DNA of 64,000 bases from Isoetes taiwanensis (GCA_021234155.1 JAJEKV010000531.1:64001-128000); one strand, 5' to 3'. Shown: positions 25,860 through 37,527, counted from the first letter of the stretch. The notes: a model not told the origin generated them from the sequence alone. Made by a program: numbers and translations.

Positions 25860-27480
25860 TTCCCAATAGGTACGTCTTATGTTGTTTAGATTTCTTTCCA
25901 TATGGAGCAAAATCTCTTTCTTTCTTGTGTACATCAATCAAATTACCTCTCATACAGTATTCATCCTCCTGACTTTTTCCGCATCTTGCCTTTGTGGCAC
26001 AAACAAAGGAAGCAGCTTAAAGAGATATGTTGACATAAAATAGTTATAGCTTGTTAAGAAAGTTGATGATGCAAAAAATCCTTGGTTTTAGTATCAGACA
26101 TGAGATTGATATTGAACTGGTCAGGTTTGGGTTCAAATCCTTGACATTCTCTCGCAAAATTGGAGGGCAACAGTCCTACACTTTTTTCTTTTTCGCACAG
26201 ATCAAGAGAATATGTTGAATCATGAGAAAGGCCATTGGTGGTGCCATTGTTGTTGGCATAGTTGTGATAAGTATGAGCTGCCATTTCAAAGGATAAGCTG
26301 GTGGTGATTATAGTACATCGTATACAGGAAGACTATAAGCATTCTACATCATCTTCTTTCTTAATTTTGAAGAAAGGCTGCATATGCTACCATAAAAATG
26401 TTTGTCTAAATTTATCCATCACAATCCCTTCGTGAACTAAAGTGATGTAACAAATCATGCTTCATAATAATAATTCTCTCATTTTCTTTTGGTGCTTTTA
26501 GCATATTTCAAGGTTAAGTTATTTTAAAGTAGGCAGTTACAACATTTCCCCGCTCAATGTATCAATTTTTAAAAACTCAAAACATAAACTTTTAAAGCCA
26601 ACAATAAAAGCATGAAAATATTATTTGATTCTTAATGAGATCACTGTTCCATCCAATCTATCTTGTTAATTTGGGATTTTCAGGTCTGGCTGAAAACATT
26701 TTTGGAATTTGTTTTAACTCAATTTCCTAAGATTTTGAGGGGTTTGTCTGCCGGGAAAACTTTCAGACTCTCCAAAAATCGGGAAGGCGTTTTTCCATAC
26801 GATTTCATTGGCAAATTTTCCCCTTTGTGCATGTCCGCATGCCACGATTCTCGAAGACCACATGCACTCAGCGATTTCCAAAGACTTCATACACTCATCC
26901 CTAAATTGGAAGATGCATAGATCTGATGATTCTATTTGGATGCAAAGAAAATTCGGCCAGTTTTCAGTGCAGAAGGCAGAAGATGGAGGTGCAGGTTTGG
27001 AGAAAGTGAGGTGCAGATTCTTGCACAGGTAGAAGATGGAGGGATTATTGGATTGGATAGGTCGAAAGGTATGCCCAGACTGTTTGCTTCATTTTTGTGC
27101 TACCGCCTTTCGCACTCTTAAGGCTGCCATATTTTGGATCTTTCCTAGCAGATTTGTCATATCGTTGGGGTTTTAGAAGAGTTCTTCAAAGGTTCAGATA
27201 GACTGTTAGGATCAAGAGTTTCATAGTTGCCATGTTGTCAAGGATGCCAGCACCGAAGGTTCCAAATATTTCCTCCTTCTAGCAGAGAAGATTTTCAAAA
27301 TCTTTGTCCCTTTTTGCGGGACCTGAGGCATCACGAAGGTAGGGGATGTCCCGAATCCAATTGTAAACACACCAGAGAATATAAAGCTCTGTTATTTTAC
27401 TTTGTTTTCAACAAACAGACTGCTCAGTATCTCAACTCCATTCTTCCAACTCATGCCAGGCACATGTTTCCATAAATTCG
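25860..27480. other. No gene recognised
   Basis: AT-rich sequence with short frames. The segment 26.7-27.4 kb is less AT-rich and has several overlapping frames, but no domain is identifiable. Confidence 0.35.
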
Positions 27481-27486
27481 GCTTGC

Positions 27487-28124
27487 CATTTTTCTGTCTC
27501 CAATGGGATTCGTATGCTTCATTACTTTCAAAGCTGTTGGAGCAGCATTTTGTTTCCATTTGCATTCTTTCTTCAGGTAACATGCACTCTATTGCTGGAA
27601 ACGAAGATCTCAGCCATAGCTTGGGTCTAAATGAAGCAAAGGTGTTTCCTATTATGCTTTAATGAATATTTTTTCTCTATTTTATATATTATTTAAACTG
27701 TTAGAATGTTGGGCAGTAGTTTTGGCCTCTAACATTAGTGTGCATTGGACTGTTGCACCATGTCTTGGATGCAAGAACTGGACAGCAGAGCATTATTCTT
27801 TGGTTACATTTTTCTGTCTCCAATGGGATTCGTATGCTTCATTACTTTCAAAGCTGTTGGAGCAGCATTTTGTTTCCCTTTGCATTCTTTCTTCAGATAA
27901 CATGCACTCTATTGTTGGAAACGAAGATCTCAGCCATAGCTTGGGTCTAAATGAAGCAAAGGTGTTGACTATTATGCTTTGATGAATATTTTTTCTCTAT
28001 TTTATATATTATTTAAACTGTTAGAATGTTGGGCAGTAGTTTTGGCCTCTAACATTAGTGTGCATTGGACTGTTGCACCATGTCTTGGACGCAAGAACTG
28101 GACATAGAGCATTATTCTTTGGTT
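27487..28124. repeat. 320-bp tandem duplication, two copies
   Basis: Copies at 27487-27806 and 27807-28124 differ at only a few visible positions (for example GGTAACATG against GATAACATG). The unit includes TTTTTCTGTCTCCAATGGGA at its start and GAGCATTATTCTTTGGTTA at its end. The near identity indicates a recent unequal exchange or replication slip. Confidence 0.92.
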
Positions 28125-28199
28125 AATAAAAAATCTTATGGTTCATCTAGATTATGGTGGGATTTTTATGGCTTAGGCTTTGGGCTCTTTTGAATATGA

Positions 28200-31100
28200 G
28201 ACCAACAAATACAGGTCTATGAGCTGGAGATTAAGGGTTGGTTGACCAAGCAGCTCAGCGGTAAGGGCATATTTATTTTGATAGAAACCATTTCTTATGA
28301 ATTCATATTCTAAATTCGTTTATTATATATAGAGTTGATTTTGGTGGAGATGAGATGCTAATGATTGTAGCTGTCATTCTGTTGATCCATCACCCGCAAG
28401 TATCAGACCTGTTTTCCAAAGAGAATTGCTGGAGCAGGTAGAACCCTAACCCAAAAGTTATGGCTTTCTCAAGCAACAAAAAGCAACTGGAAAGGTAAAG
28501 ATATGCTCTTCGTATGTGTATGATTGCATGTTATTGTTCTAACCATGATTTCTACGATCTCTGTTGTAAGTAGTCAAACTGCAGCCACTTGAGTTCATCT
28601 ATTCACTTGTAAGTAGTAGTTGAGAGGCACGGATGAGAAAGAAAGCTTATAAGATCATTTGTATTGTATAACAATGTCATTCAATAGTCCTTACATCTAA
28701 ATGTTGTATTTGCAGAATGGTAGCTGATTGTGCATCCAAAAGATAATAGCAAAAGCTACTATCGAATATTATTTGACATTTAAAGGTATTATCAACCTTC
28801 AGATTCCTGAAGCACTTAGTTGTTTTTTTCTTTAATTCAACACTTACAGAATCTAGGGTTGCAATTATGGATGCAGACATCATCACAAGCCCAGTTTTAA
28901 AATGAAATCTTGGTGCTCCCCATTGAAATGGATATGTAAAACGAAATCAAGAGGCTTCATTGAAGACATTGGATACATCTCATATTAAAGGTGTCTCATT
29001 GTGTGCACGCAGTTTCCGACTTCTTCCAAGAAAAAACAATATTCAATGATGGTATATTCATCCCGCATCCTTCAAAATTGTAGGCACTCGCTTCCGTGAG
29101 AAGGAAAAACAGAAGAAACAATATTAATGATGGTATATTCATCCCCGTGATCCTTTATGATGGTATATTCATCCTCGTGATCCGCTTCCGCGGAGAGGGA
29201 AAGCATACGCCTAAATGATTCCAAGACCCAACAGCAGACTGCTTCCCGTGATGTTTGGTGTCAATATCGAATACCTTTATGTATCGGATGTTATCCCATC
29301 ATTTGCAACTTGAGAAAAGATTAATATACGATGCTTCGCGATATATTTGGAATATAATGATGACCAAAGATAGCAATCTTTTCGATAACTGTAGATGAAT
29401 AACTAATAAGTTAAAGTTGTAAACAAGTAGCAGATAAGAAACAAATGCTTGCCACTATACCAACCGCCATAGGTAAAGAAGGCAAGACCAATCACTGAAT
29501 GGTTGGTGCAACCACAACCGGGTTGATGACTCGCAACCACGATTTCTTTTATAAATTCAATGAATTCTCCTTTAAAATGCATATGAGAATTCACCTTTTT
29601 AGCAACTATACCTCGAAAGGGATTGACATGAGACCACTATATCCCACAATAATTTGAAAGACTGAAGAAATTACATTTAATGGACTATTAGCAATCGGGA
29701 AGTAGTGGCAGAAGGGGGAGGCTTTATGCCCATATATGTATGGGCTCGGGTGGATGTCGTTCTAGCTGCCATGATTCAGGGCCTTGAGATCGCCTCTTTC
29801 TTTTTAGGTATGTTGCTTCTTAAAGATACTTGGGCTGTGAGTATCAAGTTTAGAAATTTATGAAGTTGTTTTAAGTGGGATGACTTGATACGAAAGAACA
29901 AGATGTCATTTCAAGTCGGCAATGCCTAAATTATCATAGCACCTTCAAAACTGAGTTCAAGACCTCAACATAGCATTTTAACACATGAGGTTTTGTGGCA
30001 ATTAATATATATGTTTTCATGGTTGGCTAGCATTTTCAACATATAAGTATGTACATCATCATGGTACCACCCATTCCTTTACTTCAAGGCAAATAGAAAG
30101 GCATGGGTTGCTCTTAAAGCCACAAAAACGTCTCCATGGTGAGAAAACACATTGAAGGTTTTGGGTCAATTTCATTGTATATGTTTTCATGTTTGGCTAA
30201 GAGGAGTTCTAGCGCAAAAGTAAGTTGTACATCATGGTACAACATTTAGGTGATCTGCCATATTATGCACCATGTTGAGCGCATAAGATCATTTTTTCAT
30301 CTAAATCAAATATGTGTGGGAACACACTTGGTGGCATATTTTTGCATAACACTTCATTTATTCAACATCTCTACTATGGAGTCAAATGGCCCTATACAAA
30401 TCAATAAGATACTTCAAATGATGCTTCGAGGACTCTTCTACATAAGAAAGTCGGATCTGCAACAAAACATTGATGAAGGTGAAAAAGAAATGATGAAACA
30501 TTGATGAAGGTGAAAAAAATGATAGAAGCTAAGAAAAACGGCTCCAAAACTTCCATTTTGCAGACATCACAACTTCAATATGATAACTGATTTGACATCT
30601 AATGGGTCGTTCAACATGTCACCAACCTATTGGCATTTTATGAGGTGAGCTAGCAGGGTGAGCGCTTATTAGGACAACAAAGAGTTGGCACTTTATGAGG
30701 TGGGCTACGATGTCGCTAGCTACTCAAATAGTTTATGCCAGATTTTATCTCAAGAATGTTACTAATATTATAGCAAGTTAAAATAAAATAGAAAGCATAA
30801 GAAATATCCCATCTCACTAATACTAATAATAAGTTTTTAATAGAAAGCGCAAAATATTCCATCTCTTTTGAAAGAAGTTTCATGACCATAATGCATTTTA
30901 ATGGATGGCAAATGCATGCTTCTACATCTAAAGTGTTTCTTTCTGTTGGATGGGAATTACATGCACAAAAGCTCGATCCTCTACACGTATTGCACTCTAG
31001 AAAGTTTTTGTCGCCTGTAATTCTTCCATGACTCACAAATCTCTCTTTGCAAACCAGAGAACGTGGAGTACTCTATGCATGCGTGCTTCAAACATTCTAT

Positions 31101-31500
31101 GCAACCATCTCTTCCACCTTCATAAATGCAATCTATCTCTCACCCAATAATCATTGCAAGTATAGACAACCACCACTGCACTATAAAGATCGATAGGTAG
31201 ATAGCTAGATAGAACACAATTGAAGACAAACAATATAACGTGTAAAAATTAAATATTGTTGTTCCCTTTAAATGATTAGTACAACAATCCAATATAATAT
31301 CACAACATGACTTGGAAAGTGGGGACACATTTCACAATTACAAGTAATTCTACTAAACGAATGCAGCTCAGGATTTCTACCTTTCCATTTTAGAATATTA
31401 TTGTTCCAAACTCAAAATTTCATAGATCCTTTTTAATGCATTTGTCACGATATAGATCAACAAAACCTAAAGCTAAGAGACTCTTGCTTTCAATAAAACA
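28200..31500. other. Gene-poor stretch, no gene recognised
   Basis: AT-rich sequence with short frames only. A small repeat of TGATGGTATATTCATCC units (three near 29048-29175) is visible. The interior of a Helitron ending at 31552 may extend into this region, but its 5' end could not be placed. Confidence 0.35.
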
Positions 31501-31519
31501 ACCACCTCTTCAAATTATT

Positions 31520-31552
31520 ACTATGCCCGGCAACGCCGGGCACCATATCTAG
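31520..31552 (+). mobile_element. Helitron 3' terminus (hairpin + CTAG)
   Basis: A perfect hairpin, GCCCGGC-AAC-GCCGGGC (31525-31541), is followed by ACCATAT and then CTAG at 31549-31552, with T as the next base. A GC-rich hairpin shortly before a terminal CTRR, inserted before T, is the hallmark of a Helitron 3' end. The 5' TC terminus is not located, so the length and any Rep-helicase cargo are unknown; no RepHel motif is seen upstream. Confidence 0.68.
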
Positions 31553-31693
31553 TACTCATTCCATCTGGAATGCTAGAGGACATTCCATATCCTCTAACTC
31601 TGGCCGTAGAGCCAAAAAGAAGATGGGATCAATTTCCACATCCTAAGATTTGAAGGCTATGGTCAATCATATAGTCAAGAACACAAGATCTGC

Positions 31694-31824
31694 CTGGAGT
31701 GTTTATATAACAAGAGCCCCATATTCCATAACATACATTGAATTGCAAAAAGAAGAATAGCTGGAGTGTTTATATAACAAGAGCCCCATATTCCATAACA
31801 TACATTGAATTACAAAAAGAAGAA
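31694..31824. repeat. 67-bp tandem duplication
   Basis: Copies at 31694-31760 and 31761-31824 both begin CTGGAGTGTTTATATAACAA and share CATAACATACATTGAATT. They lie just downstream of the Helitron terminus. Confidence 0.9.
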
Positions 31825-32435
31825 CATAATCGAATAACAAGAACAACAATGTGGAACAAAGAGTATGAGACAACTCTGGACTTTATTACAAGTTGCGCAA
31901 GAAGCTTGCTCCAACTACTTTGCATGGAAGTGAAGAAGAGAAAATGAAATTCAAACATAAGAAGATTCATGAATCATGCCCACTGCAATAACCCTGCAGG
32001 ATGCACGCATCTTCTTCTATGAGCATACAAATTGACCTGTCAGAATCGGCCAATATAAAAAAGGGCAAGATGGCTATGAGCAGATTTCTTAGATGCAACA
32101 GGAAATTCAAATGGAAATGCCTTGCAAAAAAAACTGGAAGAGCAGGCTCAACATATTCGTTGATGGAGCAATATCCGTATCCTCAAAATTTAGAGGCCTG
32201 GCTATGGCGGCAGTGGGTTGGCCTAGCCACAAACAAGCATAATCATAGCAAACAAGAGAACCTACAAGCATAGGCCTAACCCCAGCCATCGGCTTCATAA
32301 GCCAAGGAGCCATTGCTATTTCTCTGCAACAAAACCTCCGAGCACAACCTGCCTGTGCCAGACGTAATTGCCATCGCCTCCACGCTTCGTCTTTGAAGTT
32401 CCAATAACTAATTTAGCATTAGAATCTTTCCCTAA

Positions 32436-32578
32436 AAGAAAGGTTCTTACGAGTAAGATCTGAGGAAGACCGATAGGTAATGTTGCAACAAATCCGTAAT
32501 ATAGCCCGAATAGGATCAATGGGCTTGAAACATTTATCCACGGCAATATTTCAAACTTCTTCGAACTCTCTAATTAAT
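32436..32578 (-). pseudogene. ycf1: Nuclear plastid fragment: ycf1 N-terminus
   Basis: The minus-strand frame contains PWINVSSPLILFGLYYGF, then ATLPIGLPQILLVRTFLLG. This is the hydrophobic N-terminal block of plastid Ycf1 (Tic214), the large inner-envelope translocon protein (normally well over 1,000 residues). Similarity fades after about 45 residues, and no further Ycf1 is seen. A nuclear plastid insertion (NUPT) is inferred from the fragment's size and its nuclear-type surroundings. Confidence 0.6.
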
Positions 32579-32892
32579 AGCTGGTTAAAAAAAATTAACT
32601 AGAATTTTCGAGAAGAAAATAAATTCCCTGCTTATGGTAAATATACAAGTGATCGGTGTGACGGATCCATAAGTAGGGACAATAGCTTCCTTCCTTCCAG
32701 AAATAAATCGACCTAAAATCTTCAATAAGGAGAAGGAAAAAAGAAAGCTTATGACTATAGAAAACCTAAACCCTATTTTTTGAGCTCAGTAAAGTACAGT
32801 TTGGGCATACTTATACACGCCAAAACTATAGACAATCATATGCAACACCTACCCCTTTCTTCAATTGTAGAAGATAATACCATAACAATAAC

Positions 32893-33004
32893 AATCAAGT
32901 ATCTTTAGTAGCAACCACAACTTTGAATTATAATATCAATGAGGTTTGAATTACCAATATAACAAGAAGGTATCAAACAATAAATGTCCTTAAACAGATG
33001 AAAA
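32893..33004. repeat. 112-bp direct repeat, left copy
   Basis: It begins AATCAAGTATCTTTAGTAGC and ends near CTTAAACAGATGAAAA. It matches 33399-33509 with a handful of substitutions. The pair brackets the ndhI-retroposon chimera. Confidence 0.92.
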
Positions 33005-33005
33005 G

Positions 33006-33254
33006 ATGGAAAAAAAAATGAATAATTTATTTGAGGGTATCTACCATATGTTTTTCATGGTGAATGGACTCCGGGATTATAGTCAACAAGCAATTCAAGC
33101 TGCGAGGTATATCAGTCGAGGTTTTATGGTGAGCTTGGATCACATGAATCATTTACCTATGACCATTCAATATCCCTACAAAATATTAATCCCATCAGAG
33201 CGATTTCGTAGATGTATTCACTTTGAATTTGATAAATGTATTGCTTGTGAATAG
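33006..33254 (+). pseudogene. ndhI: Nuclear plastid fragment: ndhI N-terminal half
   Basis: The frame contains [20 protein letters not shown], then [19 protein letters not shown], then [12 protein letters not shown]. This is the N-terminal half of plastid NdhI, the 8Fe-8S ferredoxin-like subunit of the thylakoid NAD(P)H dehydrogenase-like complex. It stops at the first CxxC of the iron-sulfur motif; the full protein is roughly twice as long. Immediately after GCTTGTGAA the sequence switches to the microsatellite tail of an inverted retroposon. The reading frame is largely intact, which suggests a fairly recent transfer. Confidence 0.75.
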
Positions 33255-33398
33255 AATAGAATATAATAGATTTTTTAACGTCCACGGAGACCAATAGGTC
33301 ATGGGACCTATACAATGGGCTAGTACAATCATTACTACTAGGATTAAAAAACCCCTACCTCGAAAGGCTTCAAGGGAAAAACCTTTGCAGTAATGATT
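33255..33398 (-). mobile_element. Retroposon 3' end with (TATTC)n tail, copy B
   Basis: The reverse complement of copy A at 25375-25540: GGTTTTTCCCTTGAAGCC, GGGGTTTTTTAATCCTAG, GACCTATTGGTCTCCGTGGA, CGTTAAAAAATC and then TATTC-like units abutting ndhI at 33254. The close match between copies A and B makes this the best evidence for a dispersed family. Confidence 0.75.
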
Positions 33399-33509
33399 AA
33401 TCAAGTATCTTTAGTAGCAACCACAACTTTGAATTACAATATCAATCAGGTTTGAATTACCAATATAACAAGAAGTTATCACACAAAAATGTCCTTAAAC
33501 AGATGAAAA
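33399..33509. repeat. 112-bp direct repeat, right copy
   Basis: Partner of 32893-33004; the spacing from left start to left start is about 506 bases. It may be a long target-site duplication or the trace of a local duplication. Confidence 0.92.
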
Positions 33510-35200
33510 ATGCAACCATTCTGCCCTAAACAAAGCTTATCTTTTATGTAAAAAATGTTATTCTCAACAAACATGTAAAATAATAACAAAAAAGACACTC
33601 CGCCAACTATCACAATATAATGATACCAAACCTAAATATTTTGCAAATCCAATCATAACAAAGTCTTATGGTGTGCCTTTTTGGTAGTTTTGGGTAATTT
33701 GGCGATTGAAAGTCCAGGCAACAATGCCTTTCATTTTTGTGTGCTCAGAATTCTACTTTATGTCTGTCCATATGGCGATTTGAACATGCATTACCATGAA
33801 TAATCATCCCAACTACAATTCCCAAAGGGAAACAACTACAGGGCCTGGAAAATATAGTTTTCATCTGCTCTTGATTGTGATTTTATGTGCAAGCACTGGA
33901 AGCTTGATGAAACGCTCTACTTCTACGTCTACATTCTGCGTCCTTAGTAGGAAAAAAAGGGTGTCTTCCCAATCTGGTCAATATTTTTTCTCTCTGCCCA
34001 TAGTTTTCATGGATTATTGTTAGGTGAGCAGTTCCAATATGATAAGCTTGGGTGTATATGCTCACCTATGAATGCCAACTTGACTTATTTTTTGCAGAGG
34101 TTTATTTTTTTCATGGAGCTATTGTCCCGTATGCGAGACCTAGACAATAGGCAATATCGTATCGTATATATCTAAGTGACTATGTGTTTCCTGAAACATG
34201 AGTAACATCATTTGTATAAGATAACACGTTTGAATTTGATTTCTCTCAGCTTTCCAAACCATTGTACATATTGGTATGTAATAGCTTTTTTAAGTAATCA
34301 ATGTTCTGCATTATGGTGACATGGAGCTGGCTTAATTTAGAACGTCAATCGATGTGCAGATAAGATAACAAGGGAGTAAAAAAGCAAAGGTGAATAATTT
34401 CCCTCTCTTTTTTATTATTTCCTTCTCTATTGAAATTGCACAGAAGTGCCAACTAATTTCTCTCTGTTTGAGTTTGTAATTTATTTGTTTCAATAATGGC
34501 TTTTACTTCAAGTCCTCCATCAAATCTCTCTGCATATCATGTTTGCAGAATTGCATTATGATGAAGCTTCAAATATATAATCTAAGGATGAAAGTGCTTG
34601 ATTATTGTATTATTCTATTTTATTGACTGAAAATTAAGCCTGAGTAGACTTGACTAGTGTTTTGAAACATGCAGGGGATTTAGGGCAGACATGTTGGATT
34701 TATTACCAACCTCGTTGGGATTCTTCCAGAAAACTAGTTCACCACTGGCAAGTGGGGAAAGCATGAAATGAAGATCCCTTTAGTTACGGAATTATTCAGA
34801 GCCTATAATGTCTGTTGGAAATACCCCACGAGCAATGTAGATCCAATTCCAATCTTTATTAGTCACATATGCTAATGCTTGGGTCATATGTCTTAGTGGT
34901 TAAAGGTGACTTGATTTTCCAATCTCTCCTAGAAACAGATAGTTTCGCTACCTTGACAGAAGGATCTTGATAGGACAACAATTCCTTGGCTAATTGTGGT
35001 ACTTCATGCACCATGGTATAACAGCAACTATCACCATCAGGGTAATGGGAAATGCATGATACAATCGATGGACACCATACTATATAAGCACAAAGTTGAT
35101 ATTCTTACGGTGATCATGTACATGCTTGTGAATTCTGGGGTAATGCAATTTTGACACTTCCCCTTTGAATAATACTCTTTACCCTCCTCTTTCTCCTAAA
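33510..35200. other. No gene recognised
   Basis: AT-rich DNA with short frames only. Nothing assignable was found. Confidence 0.35.
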
Positions 35201-35689
35201 TCATTCTTATTTTAAGATTGAATGTACAAAGGATGAGTATAATTTGTGGAATGCCGCTTTTATTGCTAAAAGTGACATTATTTTTACATACAACCCATCA
35301 GGCGACAAAGACCTTCTTTTCAAAAATTTTTGTACACCCGGTGCCTATGAAGAAGTTGGCAGAATTTATAGCTTCCATTCTGACGGGTGCACATAAGCCC
35401 GCATTGAAAAGGCGCTGGGCTCGGGGAAGCACGAGCAAAGGCTTTTGCAAGCTACCGTGGCGCGATTGAGGATGAATGTCATGCCCTCCGTGATCTGCCA
35501 AAGATTTGCCCATATCCTAGAGCGATATGCTCGATTTAGTGCCCGCCAGCCGTTGCATCGCTTATTGACTATGGCGCCGCGGGGTTTGTTGGTGTCATAC
35601 CTCCAGAGGTTATGGATGCATTTGACTTGTTTGTGTCCCATGGACGGTATTGAATGAACTGGGTTCTATAATTGTATTAGTTACAAAGA

Positions 35690-35905
35690 TGCTTATTACC
35701 CGCATACTTTTTTCCTCAAAACCCTTCTGCTGGGTTTTAATCCTCATGCTTATGCTTTGTCGCTTCTTTTTGTTTGGGTCAATTGGTTCCTCCGTGGACG
35801 CTAAAAACCTATTCTATTCTATTCTATTCTATTCTATTCTATTCTATTCTATTCTATTCTATTCTATTCTATTCTATTCTATTCTATTCTATTCTATTCT
35901 TTTAA
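35690..35905 (+). mobile_element. Retroposon 3' end with long (ATTCT)n tail, copy C
   Basis: CTTATTACCCGCATACTTTT, CAAAACCCTTCTGCTGGGTT and CCTCCGTGGACGCTAAAAAC precede an uninterrupted ATTCT pentanucleotide array from about 35810 to 35899, roughly 18 units. It is more diverged than copies A and B but has the same block order. The preceding 35.2-35.65 kb is more GC-rich, with frames on both strands, and may be a decayed body of the same element. Confidence 0.6.
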
Positions 35906-36655
35906 CTTTTGATAATCTCGAGGAATCTTGCAGTAATAGGATGGAATCCTCGGTAATCTATAAGGAACTTCATAGAATCTTGGAGAATGCTAGGGAATCT
36001 TAGGAAATCTCAGTAGAATCTCTGGGAATCTATGGGAATATTAATAGAATCTTAATGCATCTTAGAGAATCTGGAGGAATCCGAAGGGAATTTAAAAGAA
36101 TCTACTAGAATATTGTGGAAAGTGAAATCTTTGTGGAATCTAAGGGGATCTTAAGGGAGCCTTAGAGAATCCATTGGAATTTTTATAAATTGGAACCTTT
36201 GTAGAATCTTTGGGTACCTTCAAGAATCTTAAGGGGATCTAGGGGAGTCCAAGGGAATCTATGGGAACGTTGATCGAACCTCAAGGAATTTTGAATCTAG
36301 GAAAATCTTGAGGAATCTAGGGGAAAGTTACGAAATTTTTAAGAATCTTCATAAATCTTATGGAGTCCGAGTGAATCTTAAGGGAATGTTAAGAATCTTG
36401 AGCATCTAGGGACATATCATAGAATCTGAGGCTAATATTAGAGAATCCAGGGGGAATCCTAAGGGAGTCAAGGGGAATCTAAGGGAATCTTAAAAGGATC
36501 TAGGGGAATATTGAGGAATCTAGGGGATTTGAAGAAGCTTAATGAATTTCAAAGGAATATGGAGGGAGGCTTACATGATTTGAGAGAAAATATGGGAACT
36601 CGTAGACTCTAATGAAATCTTAAGGGGAGTCTAGAGAATCTAAGGGAATCGTTTG
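35906..36655. repeat. Degenerate short-period satellite based on GGGAATCTTA
   Basis: About 750 bases in which GAATCT or GGAATCTT recurs roughly every 10-14 bases (for example AGGGAATCTTAGGAAATCTC near 35991). Units vary in length and sequence, so this is an old or replication-slipped array. It starts directly after the ATTCT array of retroposon copy C, and ATTC/GAAT sequence is common to both. Confidence 0.8.
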
Positions 36656-37294
36656 CATCATACGTCTTTTGCAAGGTCGATCCAAAAACAAGATGGCGTT
36701 CCTAGGATGGGTCCTATGAAGTGAAGTGTTGTTCTCATTGAGCTTTTTGAAAATACTGAGTACAAATTGGTGCCCCTTACTAGGGGTAGAAATATTTGAA
36801 AACTTGAAAACTAAAAAACGCTCCAAAACTAGACAATCATCGAGAGCGTGATAAAGTTGAGAATACAAGATCAAAGATAAACCACTCATCGTGTAGGCTA
36901 ACAAAAAGTGAGAAAACCGATGACAGCTCTCATTGGATGAAAAACCCCGCCCTTTCATAAATGAGAGAATGGTCGTCAATGCTCTCGAGAAATGACGGCG
37001 CCTGAACCAAAGTGGAGACAACTGAAATACGTCTCGCCAAACAAAAAGTTGAAGCACCAAAAAAGGATTGCTTAACTCTATGCATCCCCGAGAACCAAGA
37101 GGCCTCCAAAAGTGGCCCGCAAAGTTGAGGCTGAAAACAAAAGAGAGAGGCCCATCAGGGAGTAGGCGCCATGACAGAGTATCGATATCTAATAAAGCTC
37201 TGGGAGGCTCCGTAGGAACGCCGAGAAAGAACCAACAAATGACTAATCGGGAACCATCCGCTTGAGTAACGACCATCGCAGAAAAAACATCCAA
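36620..37294 (-). CDS. 224-codon open frame, unclassified
   Basis: The second-longest open frame in the window, on the minus strand. It is rich in Leu, Ser, Phe and Arg, with no domain I recognise. Its last codons run into the degenerate satellite. Chance occurrence cannot be excluded, and it may be the antisense of a decayed element. Direct repeats lie immediately upstream of its start (37.3-37.5 kb). No splice context or neighbouring exon was found. Confidence 0.2.
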   Translation of the reverse strand: MDVFSAMVVTQADGSRLVICWFFLGVPTEPPRALLDIDTLSWRLLPDGPLSFVFSLNFAGHFWRPLGSRGCIELSNPFLVLQLFVWRDVFQLSPLWFRRRHFSRALTTILSFMKGRGFSSNESCHRFSHFLLAYTMSGLSLILYSQLYHALDDCLVLERFLVFKFSNISTPSKGHQFVLSIFKKLNENNTSLHRTHPRNAILFLDRPCKRRMMQTIPLDSLDSP

Positions 37295-37299
37295 TTAGT

Positions 37300-37527
37300 A
37301 TTGCCTCAGAGGCTAGTGCCATGCCGAGAGAGAATGAACAAGAAGAATGTTTCGGAGGCTACAGTGCCATGCCAAGAAAAAATGAAATAATAAGTATGCC
37401 TCAGAGGCTACAATGCCACACTGAGAAAAATGAAACATAAAAACATCCACGATTGCAAAGACCATAGAAAAGAGACATGGAGGATATCACGATTGCAAAG
37501 ACCATAGAAAAGAGACATGGAGGATAT
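37300..37527. repeat. Cluster of short tandem repeats
   Basis: Three imperfect copies of a roughly 47-base unit (GCCTCAGAGGCTACAGTGCC-like) lie at about 37302, 37351 and 37397. They are followed by an exact 40-base tandem duplication, 37448-37487 and 37488-37527, beginning CACGATTGCAAAGACCATAG. Confidence 0.85.

Noticed and set aside
32107-32313. Continuation of ycf1 beyond the first 45 residues
   Set aside because: The minus-strand frame here does not resemble Ycf1; similarity is limited to the N-terminal hydrophobic block.
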